Part shown: positions 1-10,281 of the stretch, in pieces
Position numbering within the stretch: position 1 is the first letter of the stretch
How the letters are laid out: each line of letters begins with the position of its first letter
NCBI GenBank assembly: GCA_903832775.1
Contig: CAILCX010000176.1
Location: 1-64,000 of the forward strand
Direction of reading: 5' to 3'
Length of the DNA stretch: 64,000 nucleotides
Source of the DNA: an uncultured Methylobacter sp.
GTDB taxonomy: Bacteria; Pseudomonadota; Gammaproteobacteria; Methylococcales; Methylomonadaceae
Notes under the pieces: model-generated
What the model was told of the DNA's origin: nothing
Seen by the model: the letters and a program-made list of their open reading frames with translations, nothing else
Databases searched by the model: none
Translations under genes and position numbers: made by a program

Positions 1-1
1 A

Positions 2-679
2 AGAATATTAAATACTGTTTTCCTGCTTACTATAGGGTTGGGATATCTTGCGGCACTCGCTAATATGTATTACACCCATCAAGGGCGTGATGGGAAAGCA
101 GGGTTATCTATTGAAGATGTGGTCATTAGCTATCATGGTTCAAACAGTGAAACCCGGTTAGGTACAGCTATAAAAGGTATTATGGAGCCGAATCTCAAGT
201 TTAAAGGTGATCAGGAGCTTATCTTGCATTGGATACAGCGTGGCGCTGATGAACCCGAATATAACGAACTAATCGCACCCATATTAAATCGTGACTGTAT
301 TTTGTGTCATACGCCAAGCATAAATCCTTCTTTACCTGATTTAACCCATTACGCTACGGTGTCTGAAGTCGCTCATGGCGGCGGAGCATCAATACCAACT
401 TTGGTGCGGATCTCTCATATCCATCTGTTTGGTATTGCCTTTATTTTGTTTTTTATAGGCAAAATATTTTTGCTGTGCGACCTTAATATTTTTGTAAAAA
501 GAATAGCGGTCATTATTCCTTTTGCGGCTATGTTGCTGGATGTGGTGTCATGGTTTATTACTAAATCTACCCCTTCATTTGCTTATGCTGTTGTTTTCAG
601 TGGCGCATTAATGGGTATTTCAATGGGGCTACAAATTGTATTAAGTGTTTATCAAATGTGGTTCTATTCAAGGAAATAA
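2..679 (+). CDS. Membrane-anchored monoheme c-type protein, 5'-truncated by window edge; paralog of 46401..47126
   Basis: Frame is open from base 2 (RILNTVFLLTIGLGYLAALANMYYTHQGRDGKAGLSIEDVV...), so the TTG at 38 is probably not the start. Contains CILCH heme motif and RISHIHLFGIAF TM motif, matching the second copy at 46401. Confidence 0.75.
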   Translation, partial: RILNTVFLLTIGLGYLAALANMYYTHQGRDGKAGLSIEDVVISYHGSNSETRLGTAIKGIMEPNLKFKGDQELILHWIQRGADEPEYNELIAPILNRDCILCHTPSINPSLPDLTHYATVSEVAHGGGASIPTLVRISHIHLFGIAFILFFIGKIFLLCDLNIFVKRIAVIIPFAAMLLDVVSWFITKSTPSFAYAVVFSGALMGISMGLQIVLSVYQMWFYSRK

Positions 680-966
680 TGGTCATCGATTTTAAGAAAA
701 TCCGGACCAATATAAGCTGGTTGTCTATTGAATATATCTTTAGGATTTAACTGATGGTAGCCTGGCTTTTGAATCCGGGTTCCAGATAGGGATGGCTTTA
801 AAGATAATGTTGTCGTTAAATATCTGAAATGTCGGCATTCGTTATTATTCTGTGTAGGTAGATGTCTTAAAGCAGCTATCAGAACAGCTTATACTCGAAG
901 CCGGTTTCTCGGGCTATCCAGTTATATACTTCGGCATAAATCTCTCAAGACCATTAGCAGCAAGCG

Positions 967-1116
967 TTACAGCGCACCTTGTTTTTCAGGGTTCTCCGGC
1001 CAAGTTGCCAGCCTCTCCGGACAAATGTATAGCGGCTTCTTATGCGCTGTAAATTGCTCCAAACAGGACAATAAAGTGTTTAAGCGTAAGCTACGACTCT
1101 CTTCAGAGAGTCTGGA
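967..1116 (-). pseudogene. Possible remnant of a degraded coding sequence
   Basis: Stop-to-stop open stretch SRLSEESRSLRLNTLLSCLEQFTAHKKPLYICPERLATWPENPEKQGAL* followed in other frames by TLAANGLERF and YAEVYNWIARETGFEYKLF*; no intact start; family not recognised. Confidence 0.25.
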
Positions 1117-1282
1117 TCAGTAGATTTGTGTACCAAATTGCCCTTAATTCAGTGCTGTTGTAAAGTAAGGTATAGCCAGGTGCTTATTTAACGGCAAAGA
1201 TAAATCCATCCCTACAATGTTATTTGCTTGTTATAATAAGGTCAATTATTGTAAAAAGCATACATTCTAATCGAGAGATTTC

Positions 1283-2161
1283 ATGATTCAAGGTAGTATC
1301 GTAGCGTTAGTGACACCGATGTACGAAAACGGCGCGGTGGATAACGAAAGCTTAAAAAGGTTGGTGGAGTTTCATATCGCCGAGGGTACAGATGCACTGG
1401 TAGCCGTTGGTACTACGGGTGAGTCGGCGACTCTGGATGAGGAAGAGCACATTGGCGTAATAAAATCAGTTGTTGATTTTGTCGCTGGCAGGATACCGGT
1501 AATAGCGGGGACTGGCGCCAACTCAACGACGGAAGCCATTACTTTAACCCGAATGGCCAAAGATGTGGGTGTTGATGCGTGTCTGATTGTTACGCCTTAT
1601 TACAATAAGCCAACTCAGGAAGGCTTATATCTGCATCATAAAACTATTGCCGAGGCAGTCGATATTCCGCAGATTCTCTATAATGTACCAGGCCGGACTG
1701 CTTGCGATATGCTTCCCGCAACGGTTGGACGCTTATCCCACATCAGAAACATTGTGGGTGTAAAAGAGGCGACCGCCGATTTATCCAGAGTTAAACAAAT
1801 TCGTGATTTGGCTGGCGATTATTTTGCTATTTATACCGGAGATGATGCAAGCAGTCTTGAATTTTGTTTGTTAGGCGGTAATGGCAGTATTACGGTAACC
1901 GGTAATGTTGCCCCAAAATTGGTACATAACATGATTATGGCTGCAATAGCCGGTGACAGTGAAGCTGCACTGGCCATCGATAAAAAGCTGGTGGCCTTAC
2001 ACCAGAAACTTTTTATAGAATCCAATCCGATTCCGGTTAAATGGGCGGTTGCCGAGATGGGACTGATGCCCAAGGGGATACGTTTACCGTTAACCTGGTT
2101 GACTGAAAATTGTTTTGAAGCAGTTCGTGATGCCCTGCGTCAGGCAGAAGTGGTGTTATGA
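1283..2161 (+). CDS. dapA: 4-hydroxy-tetrahydrodipicolinate synthase
   Basis: MIQGSIVALVTPMYENGAVD..., GTTGESATL, YNVPGRTACDM, GVKEATADLSR motifs. Confidence 0.97.
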   Translation: MIQGSIVALVTPMYENGAVDNESLKRLVEFHIAEGTDALVAVGTTGESATLDEEEHIGVIKSVVDFVAGRIPVIAGTGANSTTEAITLTRMAKDVGVDACLIVTPYYNKPTQEGLYLHHKTIAEAVDIPQILYNVPGRTACDMLPATVGRLSHIRNIVGVKEATADLSRVKQIRDLAGDYFAIYTGDDASSLEFCLLGGNGSITVTGNVAPKLVHNMIMAAIAGDSEAALAIDKKLVALHQKLFIESNPIPVKWAVAEMGLMPKGIRLPLTWLTENCFEAVRDALRQAEVVL

Positions 2162-2814
2162 AGATAAAACTTAGCATACTCACCCTCACTGCGGTTTTAA
2201 TTAATTTATCAGCTTGCAGTACTATAAAAACTTACTTTCCGGACAAAGAAAGAGATTATCAGTTTACGACTGAAATTCCTCCTTTGATTTTACCTCCCGA
2301 TCTTGCTGTCGATTCATTGGTTAAAACGCCTGTTCCAGTTGTTGCGCCGCCTGTCGAAGCGCTTCAGGCGACTCATGCAAAACCTCAAATTGACGAGGTC
2401 CCTGCGGTTGACCCCAAATCAATCAAGGTTGCCTTGATTGATGCCGAGCAGGGGACCAAACGCCTCCAAATCAACGCACCTTCAATTACAGCCTGGCGTA
2501 TGGTTGGTAAAGCATTAAGCAGAAAAAATCTGGAAGTAACTGATCGGAATCAGGAAAAGGCTTTTTTTCATGTCCAGTTTGATCCAAATAAACAGCCAGT
2601 GGAAGATGATTCATTTTTCGATGAAGTAGCTTTTCTTTTTAAGGGGTTTGTCAGCGAAGAGCGTAAATATATTCTCAAATTAAGTGAAAATAACGGGCAA
2701 ACTGACGTCATTATTCTCGACAAAGATGAAAAGCCTATCGCTGATGAAGCGAGTTTAAGCTTGTTGACCTTATTACATAACACCATAAAAGCTGATTTAT
2801 CAGCTAAAAAATAG
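2158..2814 (+). CDS. bamC: Outer membrane assembly lipoprotein BamC/NlpB-like
   Basis: Lipobox LSACS; overlaps dapA by 4 bp (ATGA); position after dapA as in other gammaproteobacteria; BamC-like C-terminal domain. Confidence 0.85.
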   Translation: MKIKLSILTLTAVLINLSACSTIKTYFPDKERDYQFTTEIPPLILPPDLAVDSLVKTPVPVVAPPVEALQATHAKPQIDEVPAVDPKSIKVALIDAEQGTKRLQINAPSITAWRMVGKALSRKNLEVTDRNQEKAFFHVQFDPNKQPVEDDSFFDEVAFLFKGFVSEERKYILKLSENNGQTDVIILDKDEKPIADEASLSLLTLLHNTIKADLSAKK

Positions 2815-2817
2815 ATT

Positions 2818-2911
2818 AAGGTTCAAGGTCAAAGGGGCGAGGTTCAAGGTTAAAAACCATTATTGGACCTTGCATTTTGTGCCTTGTGCCTTGTACTTTG
2901 TATCTTGTACC
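2818..2911. repeat. Inverted array of degenerate heptamers (element A)
   Basis: aaggttc|aaggtca|aaggggc|gaggttc|aaggtta ... ccttgca|ttttgtg|ccttgtg|ccttgta|ctttgta|tcttgta; arms are roughly reverse complementary. Confidence 0.75.
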
Positions 2912-2923
2912 TGAATTTCTCAC

Positions 2924-5900
2924 ATGCTAAAAATCATTGGAACCTCCGCTCTATCTCACTTTCGTATCAATAAGCTTCTGGCTGAGCTTCAGCTCATTGT
3001 GCCTGAAATCAAGTCCGTCAAAGCACAATTTATTCACTTCGTCGATCTTGAGCATGATTTGAATCAAGATCAAGCTGGAATATTACAGCAATTATTGACC
3101 TACGGGTCAGAGCAGATGGTTGAGCCCATTTCCGGGCAGCGTTTATTGATCGTGCCACGCTCAGGAACGATTTCACCCTGGTCCAGTAAAGCGACCGAAA
3201 TTGCCCAGCGTTGCGGATTAACCGAAGTTAAGCGCATTGAACGAGGCATCGAGTTTACCCTGGATTGCGCAGAGCCTTTATCGTCGGCAGTCAAAGCTCT
3301 AATGCATGATCGTATGACGCAAACCGTTTTGGACGGCGACAGCGAACCGCAGTTATTTATACATCATGAACCCAAGCCTATATTGACAGTAGCTATTATG
3401 GAGCAAGGACGAGAAGCGCTGATAAACGCCAATTCGGAACTGGGTCTGGCTTTGTCGGAAGATGAAATTGCTTATTTAACTGACAGTTTTCAAGCCCTGT
3501 GCAGAAATCCAACCGATGTTGAATTGATGATGTTTGCGCAGGCCAATTCCGAACACTGTCGTCACAAGATTTTTAATGCTGACTGGACGATTGATGGTGT
3601 AGAGCAGGCTAAGTCCCTGTTCAATATGATCCGTAATACCGCACAACAGAGCCCGGAAGGTATTTTGTCGGCTTATAGTGATAATGCTTCTGTTATGGTC
3701 GGTTCAAGCACAAAGGTTTTTATTCGTAATCCCAATACTGGCGAATATGCCTATCAGGAGGAAGAAGCGCATTTGTTGATGAAGGTCGAAACCCATAATC
3801 ATCCAACTGCCATTTCGCCTTATCCGGGTGCCGCAACCGGTTCCGGCGGTGAAATTCGCGATGAAGGTGCGACAGGGCGCGGCTCTGCACCTAAAGCCGG
3901 CTTAACGGGTTTCTCCGTGTCACACCTGAAAATTCCCGGTTATCCGCAACCGTGGGAAGCCGACAATGGCAAGCCCGAACGCATTGCCTCAGCGTTAACG
4001 ATTATGCTGGAAGGCCCGTTGGGAGGAGCCGCTTTTAATAATGAGTTTGGCAGGCCTAATCTGGCAGGTTATTTCAGGAGTTTTGAGCAAGCGGTACCGG
4101 GTAGTATCAATGAATTTCGCGGTTATCATAAACCCATTATGATTGCCGGCGGTCTGGGAAATATTCGGCCCATGCTGGTTCAAAAGCAGCCAATTCCTGC
4201 CGGATCGCTGATTATTATTCTGGGTGGTCCAGCCATGTTAATTGGATTAGGTGGCAGTGCTGCTTCCTCGCAAGCTTCGGGCGAAGGATCGGAAGATTTG
4301 GATTTTGCCTCTGTGCAGCGCGAAAATCCTGAAATGGAGCGGCGTTGTCAGGAAGTCATTAATCACTGCAATGCGCTGGGCCACGACACACCGATAGTGT
4401 CTATTCATGATATTGGAGCGGGAGGTTTGTCTAATGCCGTTCCTGAAATCATTCATGATTGCGAGCGCGGCGGTCGTTTTGAGTTGCGCAAGGTTCATAA
4501 TGCCGATTTGGGCATGTCGCCGATGCAAATCTGGTGCAATGAAGCCCAGGAGCGTTATGTGGTTGCCATCAAGCCGGAAGCACTGGAATTGTTCAGCGGT
4601 TTTTGCGAGCGTGAACATTGTTTGTTTGCGGTCATAGGCGTAGCGACTGAAGAGCAACATTTGACGTTAAACGATGAGTTATTGGAGGATAAGCCAGTCG
4701 ATATTCCGATGTCGGTTTTATTTGGTAAATCGCCGAAAATGCATCGCAAAGTCGAACATAGTGCGCCTAAAACTAAAGCGTTGGATATTAGCAGGATCAC
4801 ATTAAACGAGACAGTCAGACGCGTTTTGTCATTTCCGGCTGTCGCTGATAAAAGTTTTTTGATACACATTGGTGACCGTTCCGTAACCGGACTGGTTGCG
4901 CGGGATCAAATGGTTGGGCCGTGGCAAGTGCCGGTCGCAGATGTCGCGGTTACAGCTGTGGGCTTTTACGCTGTTGCCGGTGAAGCCATGGCCATGGGCG
5001 AGCGCTCGCCGATTGCCGTGATTGACGCGCCTGCTTCCGGTCGGATGGCGATAGGTGAGGCCGTCACCAATATCGCTGCGGCCAGCATAGAGTCACTTAA
5101 AAAGATAAAGCTTTCCGCTAATTGGATGGCCGCTGCCGGTTATCAGGGCGAAGACGCCGCTTTATTTGATACCGTCAAAGCGGTGGGTATGGAGTTATGT
5201 CCGGCTTTGGGTATTGCGATACCGGTGGGCAAGGATTCCTTGTCGATGAAAACCGTTTGGAAAGAAAATGTCAAAGGCGAGACTAGCGTAGTAAAGGCTC
5301 CAGTCAATGTTGTGGAGTCATGTCGACCTCTGGAAGAGGGCTTGGAAGATACGATCATGCTGATCGAGGAAGCAGAGCAAGTCCTAGAGCCGACTTTTGA
5401 TATTCCGGTAATCTCTCCGGTTGCACAAATCGAAAAAACCATGACGTCACCCTTGTCCTTGGTGATTACTGCGTTTGCGCCGGTTGTTGATATTACTAAA
5501 ACACTGACGCCGCAACTTCGCAATGTTGCCGATGAAGACAGTGCTTTGATCCTGATTGATCTTGGCGCAGGTAAAAACCGTTTGGGTGGTTCAGTACTGG
5601 CGCAAGTCTACAATCAGCTTGGCGACGATTGTCCCGATCTGGATGAGCCGGGTTTGTTAAAAGCCTTCTTCGATGCGATCCAGACGCTGAATGGCCAGGA
5701 TAAATTGCTCAGTTACCATGATCGTTCCGATGGCGGTTTACTGGCTACGGTCACGGAAATGATGTTTGCTGGCAGGTTGGGTGTAACCTTAAAGCTTGAT
5801 TGTTTGGGTGATGATATCTTTGCAGCCTTGTTTAATGAAGAATTGGGTGCGGTAGTGCAAGTCCGGCAAAGTGAATGCAAGGAAGTCGTCGCATTTTTAC

Positions 5901-6949
5901 AAGACTCCGGATTAATTGATTGCACTTATGTTATCGGTAAAGTCAAAGAAGATCAGCAACTGACGATCCGGTTTAAGGGCGAAGCCATTTATTCAGCAAG
6001 TCGAGCCAGGATGCAGAATGTTTGGTCTGAACTCAGTTATAAAATGCAAGCTTTGCGTGATAATCCGGTCTGTGCACAACAACAGTTTGAACGGATCACC
6101 GATGATGATGACCCCGGTTTACATGTTGAACTGACCTTCTCGGTCAATGACGATGTGACGCTGCCCTTTAAAGAATCAGCAAGACCCAAAGTTGCCATAT
6201 TGCGTGAACAGGGCGTTAACGGTCATGTGGAAATGGCAGCTGCTTTTGATCGTGCTGGCTTTACCAGTATTGATGTGCACATGAGTGATATTGTTTATGG
6301 TCGGGTGAGTCTGGCCGATTTTACTGGTTTGGTTGCCTGTGGTGGCTTTTCTTATGGTGATGTCCTGGGCGCTGGCGGTGGCTGGGCAAAATCGATACTG
6401 TTTAATCAGCGTTGCCGTGACGAGTTTGCTGTCTTTTTTCAGCGGCCTGACACCTTTGGCTTAGGCGTTTGTAATGGCTGTCAGATGATGTCGGGATTAA
6501 AGGATATAATCCCCGGTGCCGAACATTGGCCGCGTTTTATGCGCAATAATTCTGAGCAATTTGAAGCGCGGGTCGCGATGGTTGAAGTACAAAATTCACC
6601 CTCGATATTTTTTGCCGGCATGGAAGGCTCAAGAATCCCCGTTGCGATTGCGCATGGCGAAGGTCGGGCAGAGTTTTTAACTGACCCGGTTCTTGCGCTT
6701 GAAGCGGGTGCCGTTGCTTTGTGTTATGTTGATAATTATGGCGAGTTAACCACTGAATTCCCGGCAAACCCAAATGGTTCACCCTTCGGTATTACGGGAC
6801 TTACTAATACGGATGGACGCTTTACCATAATGATGCCGCATCCTGAACGCTGCTTTAGAGCGGTTCAGAATTCCTGGCACCCCGAAGATTGGGATGAATA
6901 TGGTGCCTGGATGCGACTGTTTAGAAACGCCAGGGTTTGGGTAGGCTGA
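2924..6949 (+). CDS. purL: Phosphoribosylformylglycinamidine synthase (large single-chain form)
   Basis: 1341 aa; [21 protein letters not shown]-terminal class I glutamine amidotransferase ([21 protein letters not shown]). Confidence 0.98.
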   Translation: MLKIIGTSALSHFRINKLLAELQLIVPEIKSVKAQFIHFVDLEHDLNQDQAGILQQLLTYGSEQMVEPISGQRLLIVPRSGTISPWSSKATEIAQRCGLTEVKRIERGIEFTLDCAEPLSSAVKALMHDRMTQTVLDGDSEPQLFIHHEPKPILTVAIMEQGREALINANSELGLALSEDEIAYLTDSFQALCRNPTDVELMMFAQANSEHCRHKIFNADWTIDGVEQAKSLFNMIRNTAQQSPEGILSAYSDNASVMVGSSTKVFIRNPNTGEYAYQEEEAHLLMKVETHNHPTAISPYPGAATGSGGEIRDEGATGRGSAPKAGLTGFSVSHLKIPGYPQPWEADNGKPERIASALTIMLEGPLGGAAFNNEFGRPNLAGYFRSFEQAVPGSINEFRGYHKPIMIAGGLGNIRPMLVQKQPIPAGSLIIILGGPAMLIGLGGSAASSQASGEGSEDLDFASVQRENPEMERRCQEVINHCNALGHDTPIVSIHDIGAGGLSNAVPEIIHDCERGGRFELRKVHNADLGMSPMQIWCNEAQERYVVAIKPEALELFSGFCEREHCLFAVIGVATEEQHLTLNDELLEDKPVDIPMSVLFGKSPKMHRKVEHSAPKTKALDISRITLNETVRRVLSFPAVADKSFLIHIGDRSVTGLVARDQMVGPWQVPVADVAVTAVGFYAVAGEAMAMGERSPIAVIDAPASGRMAIGEAVTNIAAASIESLKKIKLSANWMAAAGYQGEDAALFDTVKAVGMELCPALGIAIPVGKDSLSMKTVWKENVKGETSVVKAPVNVVESCRPLEEGLEDTIMLIEEAEQVLEPTFDIPVISPVAQIEKTMTSPLSLVITAFAPVVDITKTLTPQLRNVADEDSALILIDLGAGKNRLGGSVLAQVYNQLGDDCPDLDEPGLLKAFFDAIQTLNGQDKLLSYHDRSDGGLLATVTEMMFAGRLGVTLKLDCLGDDIFAALFNEELGAVVQVRQSECKEVVAFLQDSGLIDCTYVIGKVKEDQQLTIRFKGEAIYSASRARMQNVWSELSYKMQALRDNPVCAQQQFERITDDDDPGLHVELTFSVNDDVTLPFKESARPKVAILREQGVNGHVEMAAAFDRAGFTSIDVHMSDIVYGRVSLADFTGLVACGGFSYGDVLGAGGGWAKSILFNQRCRDEFAVFFQRPDTFGLGVCNGCQMMSGLKDIIPGAEHWPRFMRNNSEQFEARVAMVEVQNSPSIFFAGMEGSRIPVAIAHGEGRAEFLTDPVLALEAGAVALCYVDNYGELTTEFPANPNGSPFGITGLTNTDGRFTIMMPHPERCFRAVQNSWHPEDWDEYGAWMRLFRNARVWVG

Positions 6950-7171
6950 GTAAGTTTATAAGTTATGCTTGAAATTTATGATACTGTAAAGCGTTGCGGG
7001 TTCGTGGTGAAATAAAAATATTTAATAGGTTGCCACGTTACCCGAATGCGGCCGAGTTTCATATATTATGAAGCTTGCTCGTGTTGAGCATATTTTATGA
7101 GTTTTACGTATTATCTGAGTTGTGTAAAGTAATCAAATCCGGACAATAAAAAGGTTTAATGGTTGTAGATT

Positions 7172-8098
7172 ATGGATAAGGTCAACATGGTTAAGACTAA
7201 AAATAGAAGAGGTTTCTTTCGGGTTTATGAAGAAGCGGGTCTTTTATTTAAAAAAATAGATAACAACCAGCTCCCTGAGTTTCAACCTGTTTACGATGAT
7301 TCATTTGATAAACGTAGATCTTTTAATTCTGACGAATTAGCACCCACTTATCATTTGCCCAGTTTGGATGAGAACTGGCCAGCCGATACTGACTTTGTGG
7401 CCAATGACGCGCTCAATGTTAATATCAGTGCAAGTGGCATTGCTTTTTTATGTGAAGATCCGCTTGAACAAGGCGAATATCTTGCCATGAAGATAAAGCT
7501 GGAATCAAATGCAAAGGAAATTTTAACTTACGCCCGGGTGGTGTATTGCAAAACCGATCAGGATAGTGATGAAGGTTATCCAAGTTTTGTTGGCGCTCAT
7601 TTTGTTAATTTAAAAAGCGAAGATCAAGAGTTGCTGATTGCGTATGGTGAAAAAAAGAAATTGCGCCAAACCTGGTTGAATGGCTGTTTTCTTGCGGTAA
7701 TCCTGACAGTTTTAGCTGCTCCGGGTGCGATATTCGGATTATTGTTCGAACTGATTCATTTGCTGCTTGAATTGCTTCTGGAGTTTACTCATCTTGGTTT
7801 TGAGTTTATTGAGTCCAATCTTGATCATCTGATCGAACATTTTTTTGAGACAGACCTGCATCAAACGCAGGTTATTGTATTTTATATAATATTCTGTGTC
7901 CTTGGTGTTGGTTTTTATCGGCTTTGGCGGAAATTGCCACCCTTTTTTCTAAAGCTTAAAAGAAAACAGTTTCGTTATTGGTCGATCAAGAAAGCGAGCT
8001 TGAACTTTTTTTGGCGAGAACAATCTTTGATCAATAAGATCAGAGTGATAGGGTTTGGCGTTGCAATCATTGCCCTGTATGTGTTTTTTGGGATGTAG
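7172..8098 (+). CDS. PilZ domain protein with C-terminal membrane segments
   Basis: RGFFR (RxxxR) and NISASG ((D/N)xSxxG) PilZ motifs; two hydrophobic segments after residue 170. Confidence 0.7.
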   Translation: MDKVNMVKTKNRRGFFRVYEEAGLLFKKIDNNQLPEFQPVYDDSFDKRRSFNSDELAPTYHLPSLDENWPADTDFVANDALNVNISASGIAFLCEDPLEQGEYLAMKIKLESNAKEILTYARVVYCKTDQDSDEGYPSFVGAHFVNLKSEDQELLIAYGEKKKLRQTWLNGCFLAVILTVLAAPGAIFGLLFELIHLLLELLLEFTHLGFEFIESNLDHLIEHFFETDLHQTQVIVFYIIFCVLGVGFYRLWRKLPPFFLKLKRKQFRYWSIKKASLNFFWREQSLINKIRVIGFGVAIIALYVFFGM

Positions 8099-8261
8099 AT
8101 GCCATTTTTCGCCTGGTGAAGAGAGATGCTTCTCTTTGCCCAAGAAAAGCATCCAAAAGAAAAGTCTTTTGATTCTCTTTATACCCTGTGCGCAGTAAAC
8201 CGGATTATTACTGACTTCAGTTTAATATCGATGTTAACTGCAAGAAACCAAATAGATAATA

Positions 8262-8663
8262 TTATCTATATCCGCCGTTCATTCCGTTACCTAAAAAAGA
8301 ACCTGCCGCTGCGCCAAGACCGGTAGCAATAGGGTTGCCGCTTCCCATTTCGTAACCTAACACGCCACCTATGACGCCGCCCGCCAGTCCCTGGTGTGAG
8401 CGTTGATCGTAAGGTTGTTGGTAATAAACAGGTTGTGGTGGGTAATAATTGATTTGCGGTGGCGGATAATAGTTAATCTGAGGTTGGGGATAATAATTAA
8501 ATTGTGGCTGTGGATAATAGCCATCATCATAATGACGATGGTGATGGTGGTGACCCCAACCGTGGCCATGGTGTCCGCCCCAATCGTCTTCATCAGCATA
8601 TATAGCTGGTGAAAACAGAATAATAACGGCAGTTAATTTTATTAAGGTAAGCATTTTTTTCAT
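8262..8663 (-). CDS. Secreted glycine-zipper protein with His-rich and YYPQPQ-repeat region
   Basis: Signal peptide; GGHHGHGWGHHHHHRH; repeated NYYPxPQ; C-terminal GLAGGVIGGVLGYEMGSGNPIATGLGAAAGSFLG shared with 8720..9022. Confidence 0.8.
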   Translation of the reverse strand: MKKMLTLIKLTAVIILFSPAIYADEDDWGGHHGHGWGHHHHHRHYDDGYYPQPQFNYYPQPQINYYPPPQINYYPPQPVYYQQPYDQRSHQGLAGGVIGGVLGYEMGSGNPIATGLGAAAGSFLGNGMNGGYR

Positions 8664-8719
8664 GGGATGATCTCTCTTAAAATTTATTTTACAAAATAAA
8701 ATAGCCCTTAAATCAGATT

Positions 8720-9022
8720 TTAGCGTCTTCCAGCCATTCCGTTGCCGAGATATGATCCCGCAGCTGCGCCTAGGCCGGTAGCGAGCGGGTTGCCATTACC
8801 GATTTCATATCCTAAAACGCTGCCGACAACGCCACCCGCCAAACCTTGATGGGAGCGCGGATCTTGATAGTTTGAATATTGTCGCTGCGGATAATATCTG
8901 TCATCCTCTGAATAATGAGATCTATGATGTCCTCTACCATGATGTTCTCTATCTGCCAACGCATAGGGTGACGTTATGAGTGCAATAGCAAAAAGTGCAT
9001 TTAATAATAAAAATTTTTTCAC
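8720..9022 (-). CDS. Secreted glycine-zipper protein, tandem paralog
   Basis: Signal peptide; RSHQGLAGGVVGSVLGYEIGNGNPLATGLGAAAGSYLGNGM near-identical to neighbour. Confidence 0.8.
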   Translation of the reverse strand: MKKFLLLNALFAIALITSPYALADREHHGRGHHRSHYSEDDRYYPQRQYSNYQDPRSHQGLAGGVVGSVLGYEIGNGNPLATGLGAAAGSYLGNGMAGRR

Positions 9023-9428
9023 TGAATTATTCCTTATGTAATGTATATGCGGAAGTTCTTTTTAAATAGTGGGCGAGTTCTAAAAGTTAAGATGATGTTA
9101 TGCGCTGGAACCTTAATGGTCGCTTAATGGATTTTTCAGCACTTAACTAAAATATTTTATCGTCATAACTTGTAATTAACTGCCTTAATTAATCCGTTGT
9201 CATGCTTATAATATGCTAAGTTAAGCAAGGCTTTCTCAATCTTAATTGTTTTTTAATAAAGTGCCTGTTTAAGCCTTCATATATTGAGCCTTTTCTTTTT
9301 CTGGATAATCATAAAAAAGCATTGAAAAGATATAGCGTGTTTATGGCGGTCGATTTATGATATGTTTTGAGGGCGTGATAGTCAGAAGAGTTATTACAGC
9401 GGAAGTTGGCTAAAAATGGCCGAATACT

Positions 9429-9462
9429 AAAACCCGCTAAGTCTGATAACTTGCGGGTTTTA
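9429..9462. terminator. Strong (bidirectional-looking) stem-loop
   Basis: aaaacccgctaagtctgataacttgcgggtttta; GC-rich stem flanked by A and T tracts in an ORF-free 590-bp interval. Confidence 0.6.
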
Positions 9463-9613
9463 TAGTTATACTGGTAACGATTTTTTTATTGTTGTAGGCT
9501 TGATGCAATATTTGGGATTGCCTGTGATTACCTTACATTAGAAAAGCTCTAACAGTACAGGTCAGAATTGTAAAAGATATTCTGATTTTGGAAGTTAATA
9601 TAAGCTGCTTGGC

Positions 9614-9916
9614 TTATTTATTTTGCGTACAAACACCCTTAACACCACCTTGCTTTTTACAGATGGTACCTGGGCCACAATCGGTGCTAAATGAGCAAGT
9701 ATTGCCATACGTTCCGTTTATATCGTAAGGTGCCCGAACTGGAGGTTGCTTGTCGTTGGTGTTTCCAGGCGATATGCCGCCTTCGCAAACTCCGTAAATA
9801 GCGCCAGGTGCTCGAGCACATTTGCTGCCGGGACTACAATCAGAGTCGAAAGAGCAGGCAATCACGGCTACAGGTAAACAGATTACTAGCAGTAGTAAAG
9901 TTCTAACAATATTCAT
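9614..9916 (-). CDS. Small secreted Cys-rich protein with duplicated module
   Basis: Signal peptide; CSFDSDCSPGSKCARAPGAIYGVC and CSFSTDCGPGTICKKQGGVKGVC repeated. Confidence 0.75.
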   Translation of the reverse strand: MNIVRTLLLLVICLPVAVIACSFDSDCSPGSKCARAPGAIYGVCEGGISPGNTNDKQPPVRAPYDINGTYGNTCSFSTDCGPGTICKKQGGVKGVCTQNK

Positions 9917-9987
9917 AAAGCCTCACAATATTAAATGATGGAGAGATAACTTGGAATGAAATCCATTGAGTCACTTTGGAGAACACG

Positions 9988-10024
9988 CTTAACAATCAAT
10001 AATACGGGGGTATTGATTGTTAAG
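9988..10024. repeat. Perfect 14-bp inverted repeat, 9-nt spacer
   Basis: CTTAACAATCAATA atacggggg TATTGATTGTTAAG between divergent genes. Confidence 0.85.
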
Positions 10025-10281
10025 GTCAATGAATTTGTTTTCCACTTTTAGGTTAACAAGCTAAAGTCGCTAAAAGACCAGGCTCAATTAGAATCTAACA
10101 TAATACCTGATGTTTATCTATGGGTGTTTAGCTTATTTTATGCAGTTACACTAATAAATTATATTTAATTATAAATTTAATGATGTATGTTAATAACAAG
10201 TGTAACTTATTTTTAATGCGAAAGTATCATTGTGATAAATGCAATTAAAATATACTGCAAACTATTTTAGTTGTCTTTTTA

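Noticed and set aside
4247-4660. Long minus-strand ORFs inside purL (e.g. 137 aa) and similar shadow ORFs in aspS, ppk1, clpA and ispG
   Set aside because: They lie opposite strongly conserved coding genes and lack recognisable domains; expected antisense ORFs.
8369-8612. ORFs 8369..8599 (-) and 8403..8612 (+) overlapping the His-rich glycine-zipper gene
   Set aside because: Low-complexity alternative frames of the same repeat region; the 8262..8663 frame has a signal peptide and a conserved C-terminus.
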